DNA of 64,000 bases, taken from NCBI GenBank assembly GCA_018401435.1, contig JAGYJW010000022.1:1-64000 (forward strand), read 5' to 3'. The notes beneath the pieces were generated by a model. It was not told the DNA's origin. It saw only the letters and a program-made list of their open reading frames with translations, and did no database searches. Positions 1 to 6,856 of this stretch are shown here, one piece after another; within the stretch, counting starts at the first letter, position 1; every line of letters begins with the position of its first letter. This DNA comes from Deltaproteobacteria bacterium (GTDB lineage Bacteria > Myxococcota_A > UBA796 > UBA2385). Position numbers and translations under genes: made by a program.

Positions 1-528
1 GTCCCGCGTCGTGTCCATCCGCTCGGCGATCTGGCCGATGCTGAAGCCTTCGAGCCGGGCCATCGCGACCTGTCGCTGGTCCACCGGCAGGCCCGCCAGG
101 ATCCCCAGCAGGACCTCGCGCGGGGGCAGGCTGTGATCTGAGGGGGCCTCGCAGACCTCCCCCAGGGTCTCCAGCTCATCTCGCATCTGCGCGCGGGCCC
201 GAGACAGCCGGTGCTCTGCCCTCACCTCCCGCGACACCCGGCCCCGCGACCAGACCAGCAGGTGCCGCAGGCGGCCCCGCGGGCTGTGGTCCTGACAATC
301 GCTGCGCACCTGGCCGCGGACCGGGATGCTGAGCCAGTTGACGGCGATGGTCGAGAGCACGGTGCTCCGCACCTCGTCGGCGTCGAGTTGCCTGCGGCGT
401 GCCAGGTTCCGGCAGAAGCGGTCGACCTCGGCCATCACCTCGGGATCGGCCAGCAGGGCCCCCAGGTCCTCCATGGTCGGAAGTGCCGGTGTCGCGACCA
501 CGCCCGCCGCGGGTGTCTCTTCGTTCAT
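1..528 (-). CDS. sigma-70 family RNA polymerase sigma factor-like protein (3' end outside window)
   Basis: The reading frame is open for 176 codons from an ATG at 528 to the window edge, so the C-terminus is missing. Residues about 145-176 look like sigma region 4: a 'LPVDQRQVAMARLEGFSIGQIAERM'-type helix-turn-helix (key residues L-P-x5-V-x2-A-R-L-E-G-x-S-x2-Q-I-A-E-R). The middle is Arg-rich and resembles ECF sigma region 2 only weakly. No anti-sigma gene is visible. The start overlaps the stop of a tiny upstream frame by 4 nt. It diverges from the XRE regulator at 1023 and belongs to the accessory element. It could instead be a sigma-like phage or element regulator; the region 4 call is the firm part. 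Confidence 0.6.
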   Translation of the reverse strand, partial: MNEETPAAGVVATPALPTMEDLGALLADPEVMAEVDRFCRNLARRRQLDADEVRSTVLSTIAVNWLSIPVRGQVRSDCQDHSPRGRLRHLLVWSRGRVSREVRAEHRLSRARAQMRDELETLGEVCEAPSDHSLPPREVLLGILAGLPVDQRQVAMARLEGFSIGQIAERMDTTRD

Positions 529-659
529 GGGCTGCCTCGTGCCTCGCGCAGCCAGGTCGGCGGCGCAGGTGTGGTGCCTGCAAGGAGGCTCTGCCCCCAT
601 TGGAGGATCTCCACCGCGCCTTCGTCCGCTCCGGACCAGGCGAGGAAGCTCACATGCAT
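525..659 (-). CDS. small hypothetical protein coupled to the sigma-like gene
   Basis: A frame of about 44 residues (ATG at 659, or GTG at 653 with a GGGGA about 9 nt upstream). Its TGA stop overlaps the ATG of the sigma-like gene as ATGA, the junction type used throughout this element. The product is short, with W-S-G-A-D-E-G-A and L-Q-W-G-Q segments and no recognisable domain. The frame stays open further upstream to 821, but that part is Arg-rich and looks non-coding. The overlap is the main reason to believe it. Confidence 0.3.
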   Translation of the reverse strand: MHVSFLAWSGADEGAVEILQWGQSLLAGTTPAPPTWLREARGSP

Positions 660-1022
660 CCCCAGCGATCGCGTGACCCCATGTCTCACCAACGCCCGGC
701 ACTCCGCGCATGCACCCCTAAAGAGGCCGGCCGAACGGAGATCCAGGGAAAGAAATGACAAACAACCCGATCGGCGCGCGCGGCGGCGACGCCCGGAGGC
801 CGCGCCGTCAGATCCGGGCATGAGACGCGCCCACAGCAGCGCCCGCGGCCCCGCGCCTCAGAGGCACGGGGGCGCGGTTACCCGAATGGGTGGCCATTCT
901 CGGTACGAGGGTCCGCGAATGACCCGGCGACAGAACCGTCATGGGGCGATCACTGCTGGAGAGCAGGGCAACCGTAACGGTGAGTTCACTGCCGCCGCAA
1001 GACCCCGATCAACGAGTCGCAG
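660..1022. other. intergenic regulatory region between divergent genes
   Basis: 363 bases between the sigma-like gene and the XRE regulator. Apart from one short perfect inverted repeat at 971-981, no gene, RNA or strong promoter could be supported. The base composition is somewhat less GC-rich near 700-780 and 900-1000 than in neighbouring genes, as expected for a control region. Confidence 0.5.
971..981. promoter_or_regulatory. candidate operator, inverted repeat ACCGT-A-ACGGT
   Basis: A perfect 5-bp inverted repeat with a 1-nt centre lies 41 nt upstream of the double-XRE gene start. XRE-family proteins commonly bind short palindromes and autoregulate. That this site serves that role is inference from position only. 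Confidence 0.25.
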
Positions 1023-1628
1023 ATGAACAACATCGGCAAATGCCTACGGGAAGCTCGAATCGCTGCGGGGCTCAGCCAGGAAGCGCTGGCTGAACGGCTG
1101 GGGAAAACACGCCCCTTCATCAGCCAGGTCGAGCGGGGAAAGGGCACTACCACCGAGTCGCTCCTCCAGTGGGCCGATGCTTTGGGGTTGGTGGTCACCC
1201 TGGTGCCGCGCGGCCATCCTGGCACCGCCGGGATTTCGCAGCCCAGCGCCGAAGAGCGTGCACAGGTCATGTCGGAGGACGACCTCGCTTCGGCCCTTCG
1301 GGCGCTTCGTGAGGCGGCCGGCCTATCGCGCCCGGAACTGGCGAAAGTCGTCGGCGTCACCCCATCGGCAATCGCGAACATCGAGTTGGCGTACAGCGCA
1401 ACCACGACGAGGTTGCTGATTGCGTGGCTAAAGGAGTGCGGTGCAACGCTTAATATCGAGCGGGGTGCGCTGTCTCCCGGTCAACGGGCGCCTGGAGCAT
1501 CGGGTTTCGCACCGACGGACCCACTCGTTCTGCAACTGCACAGCATGTTGCCACGTCTTTCCGCCAGAGATCGCAAGATGATCGAGCATCAGCTCCGTTT
1601 CATCGCGAGAGACGACCGGAAGATGTAA
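1023..1628 (+). CDS. double XRE-family helix-turn-helix regulator
   Basis: 201 aa with two HTH_XRE domains in tandem. The first is at about residues 4-58 (L-R-E-A-R-I-A-A-G-L-S-Q-E-A-L-A, then S-Q-V-E-R-G-K-G). The second is at about residues 87-140 (L-R-A-L-R-E-A-A-G-L-S-R-P-E-L-A, then S-A-I-A-N-I-E). The linker is Pro/Ser-rich and the C-terminal 50 residues have no recognised fold. Most XRE repressors carry one DNA-binding domain per chain; two suggest a monomer could span a whole operator. The gene lies at the head of the plus-strand genes of the element and is the obvious candidate for its master repressor. The DNA-binding role is confident; the target is inferred. Confidence 0.8.
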   Translation: MNNIGKCLREARIAAGLSQEALAERLGKTRPFISQVERGKGTTTESLLQWADALGLVVTLVPRGHPGTAGISQPSAEERAQVMSEDDLASALRALREAAGLSRPELAKVVGVTPSAIANIELAYSATTTRLLIAWLKECGATLNIERGALSPGQRAPGASGFAPTDPLVLQLHSMLPRLSARDRKMIEHQLRFIARDDRKM

Positions 1629-1680
1629 AGAAAATGTCAGGCGCGATCTGTGCGCCCAATGACGCCTCTGCGTACAGATA

Positions 1681-1998
1681 TTGCACCAGTGCTGTAAGCC
1701 TGGAGTTGCAATGTTCGGTACTGTTGTAGGTACGCACAGGGATCCCGAAGCAGACTTCCTACGAGGCCATCTCAGCGATCTGGCCCTCACGGCGGATCCG
1801 CAGGCGATCGCCCAGCTTCCCCCCGCCCGTCGGGCCGAGCTGGAAACGCTTCGTCGGCAGGTTCGCCTCGTGCGGCGGCTGGCCGGCCGGGTGGCCCCGA
1901 ACCCTGCTCTGGATCAGGCCCTGGCCCGCCTCAACACGGTCGCCCCGCCCGAGGCCCAGGTCCTGCCCTTCGCGGTGAGCGGCGGGGGGCGCCGATGA
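1681..1998 (+). CDS. hypothetical protein, first gene of the ATGA-coupled operon
   Basis: 105 aa from the ATG at 1681, or 95 aa from the ATG at 1711, which removes a Cys-rich start and may be the true start. It contains a helical Leu/Arg/Ala-rich middle (residues about 45-90) of coiled-coil character and no catalytic motif. Its stop overlaps the exonuclease start by 4 nt. Function is not recognised. Confidence 0.55.
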   Translation: MHQCCKPGVAMFGTVVGTHRDPEADFLRGHLSDLALTADPQAIAQLPPARRAELETLRRQVRLVRRLAGRVAPNPALDQALARLNTVAPPEAQVLPFAVSGGGRR

Positions 1999-2732
1999 GC
2001 GCCGCCCCTGCCCTGCGCTCCCGCCGGGGCCCGATCCCGGCCCGGACCCTGCCCCTCCTCCCGGGGGAAGAACTGCACAGTGAATGTCGGCTGGACGATG
2101 CGCCTTTGGCCGTCCTCGACTGCGAGACCACCGGCTTGGAGCCGGGCGCCCACCGCATCGTCACCCTCGCCGTGGTCCACGCCGAGCTGGGGTCCCAGCG
2201 CAGCGTGGAGGCGCTCAACCTGGTCGTGAACCCCTGCCGGCCGGTGCCGACCATCGCCTCCGACATCCACGGCTACACCACCTCCCGCCTGACCCGGCTG
2301 GTGCGCACCGGGCAGATCGGCCCCTATGGCCGGGCGGTGCAGCTCAGCGTGAACCGGGCGCTGCGCGGCCGGGTGCCCGTGGCCCACAACCTCGCCTTCG
2401 ACGCGGGCTTCCTCGCCTGGGAGCAGGGCCGCGCCTACACCACGCCCTGGTTTGAGGTGGCCCAGGGCCGGGCCCGGTGGTGGGGGATCTGCACCCGCGA
2501 TCTGGCCCGCCTCGCCCTGCCCGGCCGCCCCCATGACCTCGCCGGCCTGTGCGCCCACTACGGCATCCCCCTGGAGAGGCCGCTCGGGACCCACTTCGCC
2601 CTCGAAGACGCCGGTGCCTGCTTCGCCCTGCTGGGGGCCCTGGTTCAGGAGCTGCGCGCCCAGGGCCATGTGCTCGACACGGTGGGCGACGCCATCGCCC
2701 TGCCCGCCGTGATGCTGGGGGCGGACCGATGA
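1995..2732 (+). CDS. DEDDh-family 3'-5' exonuclease (DnaQ/RNase T fold)
   Basis: 245 aa. All three Exo motifs are visible: Exo I 'DCETTGLE' (D42, E44), Exo II 'AHNLAFDAGFL' (D136) and Exo III 'HFALEDAGA' (H200, D205). This gives the complete D-E-D-D plus His set that binds two metal ions and cleaves 3' ends of DNA or RNA. It resembles the proofreading epsilon subunit and stand-alone exonucleases of phages and plasmids. The first 35 residues are a Pro/Arg-rich extension outside the fold. The start overlaps the upstream stop and the end overlaps the next start (ATGA at both). Context suggests a role in the element's own DNA metabolism, which is inferred. Confidence 0.85.
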   Translation: MSAAPALRSRRGPIPARTLPLLPGEELHSECRLDDAPLAVLDCETTGLEPGAHRIVTLAVVHAELGSQRSVEALNLVVNPCRPVPTIASDIHGYTTSRLTRLVRTGQIGPYGRAVQLSVNRALRGRVPVAHNLAFDAGFLAWEQGRAYTTPWFEVAQGRARWWGICTRDLARLALPGRPHDLAGLCAHYGIPLERPLGTHFALEDAGACFALLGALVQELRAQGHVLDTVGDAIALPAVMLGADR

Positions 2733-3070
2733 TCCCGCCCGAGCCCACCGAAGGGATTGTGACCATCGTGCAGGTCCCCGCCTGCGTGGGGCTGTCGGCC
2801 CCCGTGGGCGAGGGGGCCGTCATCGAGGATGTCTGGCTGGGCGAGACCCTGGAGCAGGCCCGCCGCGAGAGCGAGGCCACCATGCGGGCCTGCTTCGATG
2901 ATTTCCCGCTGGAGGGGCAGGGCACCGAGGACCGCCTCATCGAGTGGGCCGCCACCCAGCGGGTCGAAGGCGAGCTGCGCCTGGTCCTGCCCGGCGACCT
3001 GTCCGAGGCCGACGTGCGGGGCCTCTTCGGGCCCGCTGCCGAGTACCGCTTGAAAGGAGCCTGCCCATGA
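2729..3070 (+). CDS. hypothetical protein, 113 aa
   Basis: Start chosen at the ATG overlapping the exonuclease stop (ATGA); the frame is open further upstream but only as an Arg/Pro-rich shadow. The product is acidic, begins with P-P-E-P-T-E-G-I-V-T-I-V and has a central helical stretch rich in Glu and Arg. No known domain is recognised. It is coupled to the next gene by ATGA. Confidence 0.55.
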   Translation: MIPPEPTEGIVTIVQVPACVGLSAPVGEGAVIEDVWLGETLEQARRESEATMRACFDDFPLEGQGTEDRLIEWAATQRVEGELRLVLPGDLSEADVRGLFGPAAEYRLKGACP

Positions 3071-3690
3071 GCACGAGCATTCCAAACCCCGCCCGCGAGG
3101 CCCCGGCCCACGCCAAGGCCGCCTGGGTGGCCAAGCACCTGGGGCGCGCACTGACCGACGCCGAGGCGGCCCTGGTGGGCGTCGCCTGCCGGGCGCTGAA
3201 CTGCAATCCCTGGAATCTGGCCTGGGGCAGCCTCCTCACGAAGATGGACGGGGCGGCCACCCTCACTCTCGGGTGCAGCAGCCTCACCACCTTCGACCCG
3301 GACTCGCTGACCCGGCTGGTCTTCGCCGCCCACGACGCCGCCTGCCGGGTGGCGGTCGAGGCCCAGCAGGATCACGCCCTGCGCCTGCGTCTGCACCTGC
3401 GCGACCCGGAGGCGGTCTCGACCCAGCGGCGGCATGACGAGCTGGAAAAGGCGGTGGTCAAGTGGCGGGCCAAGCACCCCATCACCCTGGCCCAGCCGCG
3501 GCCCCGCTGCGAGGCCCGCGAGGATTTCTGGGGAGATCCCGACCACCCGGTGCAGTGCGAGCGGTGGGCCGGGCACGAGGGGCCGCACCACAACGAGCCC
3601 TACCACTGGCAGTGGTCCGACGACGACCCCCCGTTTCCGGCCGATGCAGTTGGGGACCTGCCCGAAGCCGATGCGACGGTGGCCCGATGA
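3067..3690 (+). CDS. hypothetical protein with C-terminal Cys/His cluster
   Basis: 207 aa from the ATG at 3067, which follows a GAAAGGAG-like ribosome-binding site and overlaps the upstream stop. The N-terminal half is helical. The C-terminal part carries R-C-E-A-R-E-D-F-W, then Q-C-E-R-W-x-G-H-E-G-P-H-H: a C-x(n)-C-x(5)-H-x(3)-HH arrangement similar in style to small metal-binding tails in phage and plasmid proteins. Metal binding is inferred. Function is not recognised. Confidence 0.55.
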   Translation: MSTSIPNPAREAPAHAKAAWVAKHLGRALTDAEAALVGVACRALNCNPWNLAWGSLLTKMDGAATLTLGCSSLTTFDPDSLTRLVFAAHDAACRVAVEAQQDHALRLRLHLRDPEAVSTQRRHDELEKAVVKWRAKHPITLAQPRPRCEAREDFWGDPDHPVQCERWAGHEGPHHNEPYHWQWSDDDPPFPADAVGDLPEADATVAR

Positions 3691-4340
3691 GCCGCGCCCG
3701 CCGCGCCCTGAAGGCCGGCGGCCTTGCCCTGCCCCCCGGCTGGAGCCCCTGCGAGCAGCTCGACCCCATGGGCCTGTGGCTGTGGCTGGCCCTCGGTCCC
3801 CAGGGCCAGCGCGTCGGCCGGTGGGTGGACGCCGATATCGTTGGCTGGGTCTGGGATTCTGGGGGCATGACCGGTTGGGCGGACAGCCTGGAGGCGGCCT
3901 GCGGGGCCGCGGGCCCTTGCTGCCCCGTCGCCGAGCTGGAGGCCCCGCCGCCCGACCGCCCCGAAGGCGCCGCCGGTCGCCTGTCCCAGGTCCTGCTCTT
4001 CCCAACCGGACGTTGCCAGGGCTGCAACACGCCCATCGCCGAGCGCCCCTTTGGGCCGGGGCGCCCCCGGACCTGGTGCCGGGCCTGCAAGCCCCCGCTG
4101 GCCCACGATCCGCTGCTGCGCCCGCGCATCGGCGATGCCGTGGAGCGCGACGGCACCACCTGGTGGGTGGTGGCCCGCCCCCGGGTGGGCGTCGAGGCCA
4201 AGAACGCCGCCGGCGCCCTGCGCACCTGGACCCTGGAGGCCTGGCGCGCGGGGCAGGCGCCGCTTCCCTTGCCCGAACCGACCTCCGCCGCTGCCCTTCC
4301 CCCTGCCCCCGCCCCCCTCTTTGAAGGAGCAATGCCATGA
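3687..4340 (+). CDS. hypothetical protein with four-cysteine zinc-ribbon-like motif
   Basis: 217 aa from the ATG overlapping the upstream stop. Residues about 110-135 hold G-R-C-Q-G-C-N-T-P-I and then W-C-R-A-C-K-P-P, two CxxC pairs about 20 residues apart, typical of a zinc ribbon. The stretch after them (G-D-A-V-E-R-D-G-T-T-W-W-V-V-A-R) looks like a small beta-barrel. The N-terminal region is Trp-rich (W-L-W-L-A-L-G). It could bind nucleic acid. No family recognised. Confidence 0.55.
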   Translation: MSRARRALKAGGLALPPGWSPCEQLDPMGLWLWLALGPQGQRVGRWVDADIVGWVWDSGGMTGWADSLEAACGAAGPCCPVAELEAPPPDRPEGAAGRLSQVLLFPTGRCQGCNTPIAERPFGPGRPRTWCRACKPPLAHDPLLRPRIGDAVERDGTTWWVVARPRVGVEAKNAAGALRTWTLEAWRAGQAPLPLPEPTSAAALPPAPAPLFEGAMP

Positions 4341-4711
4341 CCACTGCCCTTTTCGACCCAGACGCCGAACGCGCCCTCCAGGCCGCCCTCATTGGCGACG
4401 CCGCCGCCGTGCTCCACCCACTCGGGGCCGCCGTCTATGACGCCGTGGGCAACCTCATGGCCGCGACGAATGCCCAGATTGAGCAGCTCGAAGGCGCGCT
4501 GGCGGCGGAAATCGACCGGTTGGGCAACGTCGCCGACGAGCGAGACGATGCCTGTCGCCGGGAGCGCGAGCTGGAGGCGTGCATCGCGCGTGCCGTCGAG
4601 CTGATGAAGGACCCCGACACGAGCTTTGACCAGCTCCGCGAGGCCCTGGACGTGGAGGCCGCCCGGCGTGCCCGGCGGGAGCGCCTCAAGGCGCGGCTGG
4701 ACGCCCGATGA
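4337..4711 (+). CDS. hypothetical coiled-coil protein, 124 aa
   Basis: Charged, almost wholly helical sequence with heptad-like Leu/Ala spacing between about residues 45 and 115 (E-Q-L-E-G-A-L-A-A-E-I-D-R-L, then a run rich in Arg/Glu). A coiled coil is likely. ATGA overlaps join it to both neighbours, and an AAGGAG sits just upstream of the start. Function is not recognised. Confidence 0.55.
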   Translation: MTTALFDPDAERALQAALIGDAAAVLHPLGAAVYDAVGNLMAATNAQIEQLEGALAAEIDRLGNVADERDDACRRERELEACIARAVELMKDPDTSFDQLREALDVEAARRARRERLKARLDAR

Positions 4712-5067
4712 GCCCGACCGATGGCGCAACCCTGGGCCACCTCTGTCTCTCCATCGTGCAGCAGCCCGCGCCCAATCAGCTGCTGATGCGGCGGTCTGTC
4801 GCCTCGCTGCCCTCCGTCATCGACCTGGCCCAAAAGGCCGGACTGGTGGTGAACTCGTTGGTGCTCGGTACTCGCGACAAGGCCGATGATGTCGTCTGCG
4901 ACATTTTCGGCACCGGCAGCTTGGACGTGGCCAGCCGGCTCGGGATGGCTCCGTTGGAGGGCTGTTCCATCCCGACCTTCTGGCGGCCGTTGGTCTGCGC
5001 CGCGCCCGGCTGCACCTGTCCGCCCTACCGGCTGTTCTGCATCGTCGAGCCCTCGACCATCCACTGA
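4708..5067 (+). CDS. hypothetical protein, 119 aa
   Basis: Coupled to the previous gene by ATGA. The C-terminus is Cys-rich (V-C-A-A-P-G-C-T-C-P-P-Y-R-L-F-C), which could bind metal. The middle contains V-V-N-S-L-V-L-G-T-R-D-K-A-D-D-V-V. No family recognised. The 14-nt gap to the next gene holds its ribosome-binding site (GGAGG). Confidence 0.5.
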   Translation: MSPTDGATLGHLCLSIVQQPAPNQLLMRRSVASLPSVIDLAQKAGLVVNSLVLGTRDKADDVVCDIFGTGSLDVASRLGMAPLEGCSIPTFWRPLVCAAPGCTCPPYRLFCIVEPSTIH

Positions 5068-5081
5068 GAACGGAGGCCCCC

Positions 5082-5546
5082 ATGCCCCCCCACGCCAGCG
5101 TCGCCCGTCGGCCCGATATGCTCAGCCGCACCGATGCGGCCACCTACCTTGGGACCAGCGTGAAGTGGCTGGCTGCGCATCTGCCCCACAAGGGAGGCCC
5201 GCCCATCCTCAAGGTCGGGCGAGCCGTCTACTACCTGCGCCAGGACCTCGACGCCTGGCTCCTTGCCCAACGCATTGGACCATCCTCATGCCCCGCAACG
5301 ACAGCGCCAACGGTGCCGCTCGCATCCGAATCTACCGTCGCTCCGACTGCGCCCTCTGGTGGGTCGACGTCCGCCTCCCTGACGGCCGCCGAACCCGACA
5401 GAGCACGGGCACACGAGATCGCAGCGAGGCTGAGGCAATCGCCCACGAGGTTCGCCAGTCGGCAATTGCCGCCGCCGCTGAGAGTCCTCTCGGGGGGGAG
5501 TCCGATGGTCCCATCGACCTCGCCTTCCTCGGCGGGCTCGACCTGA
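5082..5546 (+). CDS. excisionase-like helix-turn-helix protein (MerR/HTH_17 type)
   Basis: Residues about 13-64 form a small winged HTH: M-L-S-R-T-D-A-A-T-Y-L-G-T-S, then P-P-I-L-K-V-G-R-A-V-Y-Y-L-R-Q-D-L-D-A-W-L. This is the pattern of excisionases and recombination directionality factors. A GGAGG precedes the ATG. It lies directly before the integrase, as such factors often do. After residue 68 the frame runs on as Ser/Thr/Pro-rich sequence overlapping the integrase by 259 nt; that tail is probably not native and may come from a lost base near 5280. Confidence 0.65.
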   Translation: MPPHASVARRPDMLSRTDAATYLGTSVKWLAAHLPHKGGPPILKVGRAVYYLRQDLDAWLLAQRIGPSSCPATTAPTVPLASESTVAPTAPSGGSTSASLTAAEPDRARAHEIAARLRQSPTRFASRQLPPPLRVLSGGSPMVPSTSPSSAGST

Positions 5547-6621
5547 TGCGCGCCGAATTGGCGCGCGAGCCCGCCAGATCGAGGCCCTGGACCATTCCTG
5601 GCGCCACATCTGCCGGCTTTTGCCAGCGACCACCCTGGCCAGCCGCATCGACTACCGGTTGATGCAGTCCTACGTCACCACCCGCCGCAAGGAGGGCGCC
5701 CGGGGACAGTCCATCACCCGCGAGGTCGCCGCGGTGCGCCGCGGCCTGCGCGAAGCCCGCCGACAGGGGCTCTACCGGGGGCCCATGCCCGAGTGGCCCA
5801 AGGTGCGCCACGACCCCAAGGACAAGGCCCAGGCAGGCAAGTTGCACCCCGCCGAGCGGGTGATGGAATGGCTCGCGGCCCTGGGGGACGAGGACCAGGC
5901 CGGGCCTGCCCGAGAGCAGGCCGAGCTGGTGCTCCGCACGGGCCTGCGGGCCGAAGAGGTCCGCCGGCTCTGCCTTGGGTGGGTGGAGGTCGCGCCCCCG
6001 GATGCCGGGGTGCCTGCCCTGCTGCGCGTCCCCGCCGAAGCGACGAAGACCCGCCGGGAGCGCGTGGTGGGCTTGACCGAGGACGCCCTGGTCGTGCTCG
6101 ATGCCGCTTCCGGTCGGGTGGGCGGCCACCTCGACGTGCCCCTCTTCCCCAGCGACCACAAACGGGCTTTTCGCAACGCCGCGAGCCGGATCGGCAGCCC
6201 ACGCATCACCCTGCGGGACCTGCGGCATTGCCACGCGACGTGGGCCGCCCAGGGCACCGGCGATGCTGCCGCTGCTCAGGCTGCCCTGGGCCATGCCGAC
6301 CTGCGCACAACACAGCGCTACTTGACAGCGACCGTCGCACGTGTATCGAGTGCGGCCGTCGCGGTCGGCGCCATGGTGGCAAAGGCCCCCGAGAAGTCCC
6401 CCGAGGCGATGGCCTCCGACGAGGCGATCCGCGAAGCCATGGAGGCCGTGCGCCGCGCCCTCCGCGATCCCAAAGGGCACGGTTTCGGGGCACGGTCGGG
6501 CTGCCCGGTTTTCAAAAGCGAGGTTCAAAGGGTGGAGACGGTCGGATTCGAACCGACGACCCCCTGCGTGCAAAGCAGGTGCTCTCCCCCTGAGCTACGC
6601 CCCCAAATCGAGCGCGATGGA

Positions 6622-6627
<6 letters not shown>
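5288..6627 (+). CDS. int: site-specific tyrosine recombinase (phage integrase), one frameshift
   Basis: The N-terminal part (ATG 5288, key residues R-I-Y-R-R-S-D-C-A-L-W-W-V-D) is in one frame up to about 5575; the remainder continues in another frame. Joining them gives a continuous core-binding domain (D-L-M-R-A-E-L, then Q-I-E-A-L-D-H-S-W-R-H-I-C-R-L). The catalytic domain has its full set: Arg in T-G-L-R-A-E-E-V, Lys in the beta hairpin, R-H in L-R-D-L-R-H-C-H-A-T, His in A-L-G-H-A-D, and Tyr in T-T-Q-R-Y-L. One base appears to be missing at 5560-5580, which no classical slippery heptamer explains. The reading frame has no stop before the tRNA-Ala gene and ends antisense beyond it. Confidence 0.8.
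6533..6604 (-). tRNA. tRNA-Ala (anticodon TGC)
   Basis: Cloverleaf by eye: acceptor GGGGGCG pairs with CGTCTCC and includes the G3:U70 pair that identifies alanine tRNAs. The D-arm is GCTC/GAGC, the anticodon arm CCTGC-TTTGCAC-GCAGG, the T-arm GTCGG-TTCGAAT-CCGAC and the discriminator A. CCA is not encoded. Its 3' end abuts the integrase gene, making it the probable attachment site of the element to its left. Confidence 0.95.
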
Positions 6628-6698
<71 letters not shown>

Positions 6699-6856
6699 AG
6701 GTCATCCGAATCGCTGTCAAAGTCGCGGTGGTGGGACCGCGCTACCCGCGGCGTGGGCGTCATCCGCCCCCGCGAGCGCTGCTCGTTTAACGGGTCATGG
6801 CGGTGGCCGTCAACCCCAAAGCGCAGTCCGCGGCCCCTTGGGAGAGGCGAGCGGGG

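Noticed and set aside
5555..5585. Programmed -1 ribosomal frameshift in the integrase
   Set aside because: No slippery heptamer or downstream pseudoknot was seen; a simple indel is the simpler reading.
6498..6518. CGGG-CTG-CCCG hairpin followed by GGTTTTC as an integrase terminator
   Set aside because: The T-run is only four and the integrase frame continues through it with no stop; evidence is too weak.
1..6530. Left copy of the tRNA-Ala 3' end as the other attachment site
   Set aside because: No matching repeat was found by eye in the left part; the element probably extends beyond the window.
6716..6721. TTGACA on the minus strand upstream of tRNA-Ile as its -35 box
   Set aside because: It is only about 18 nt before the tRNA 5' end, so the -10 would fall inside the mature tRNA.
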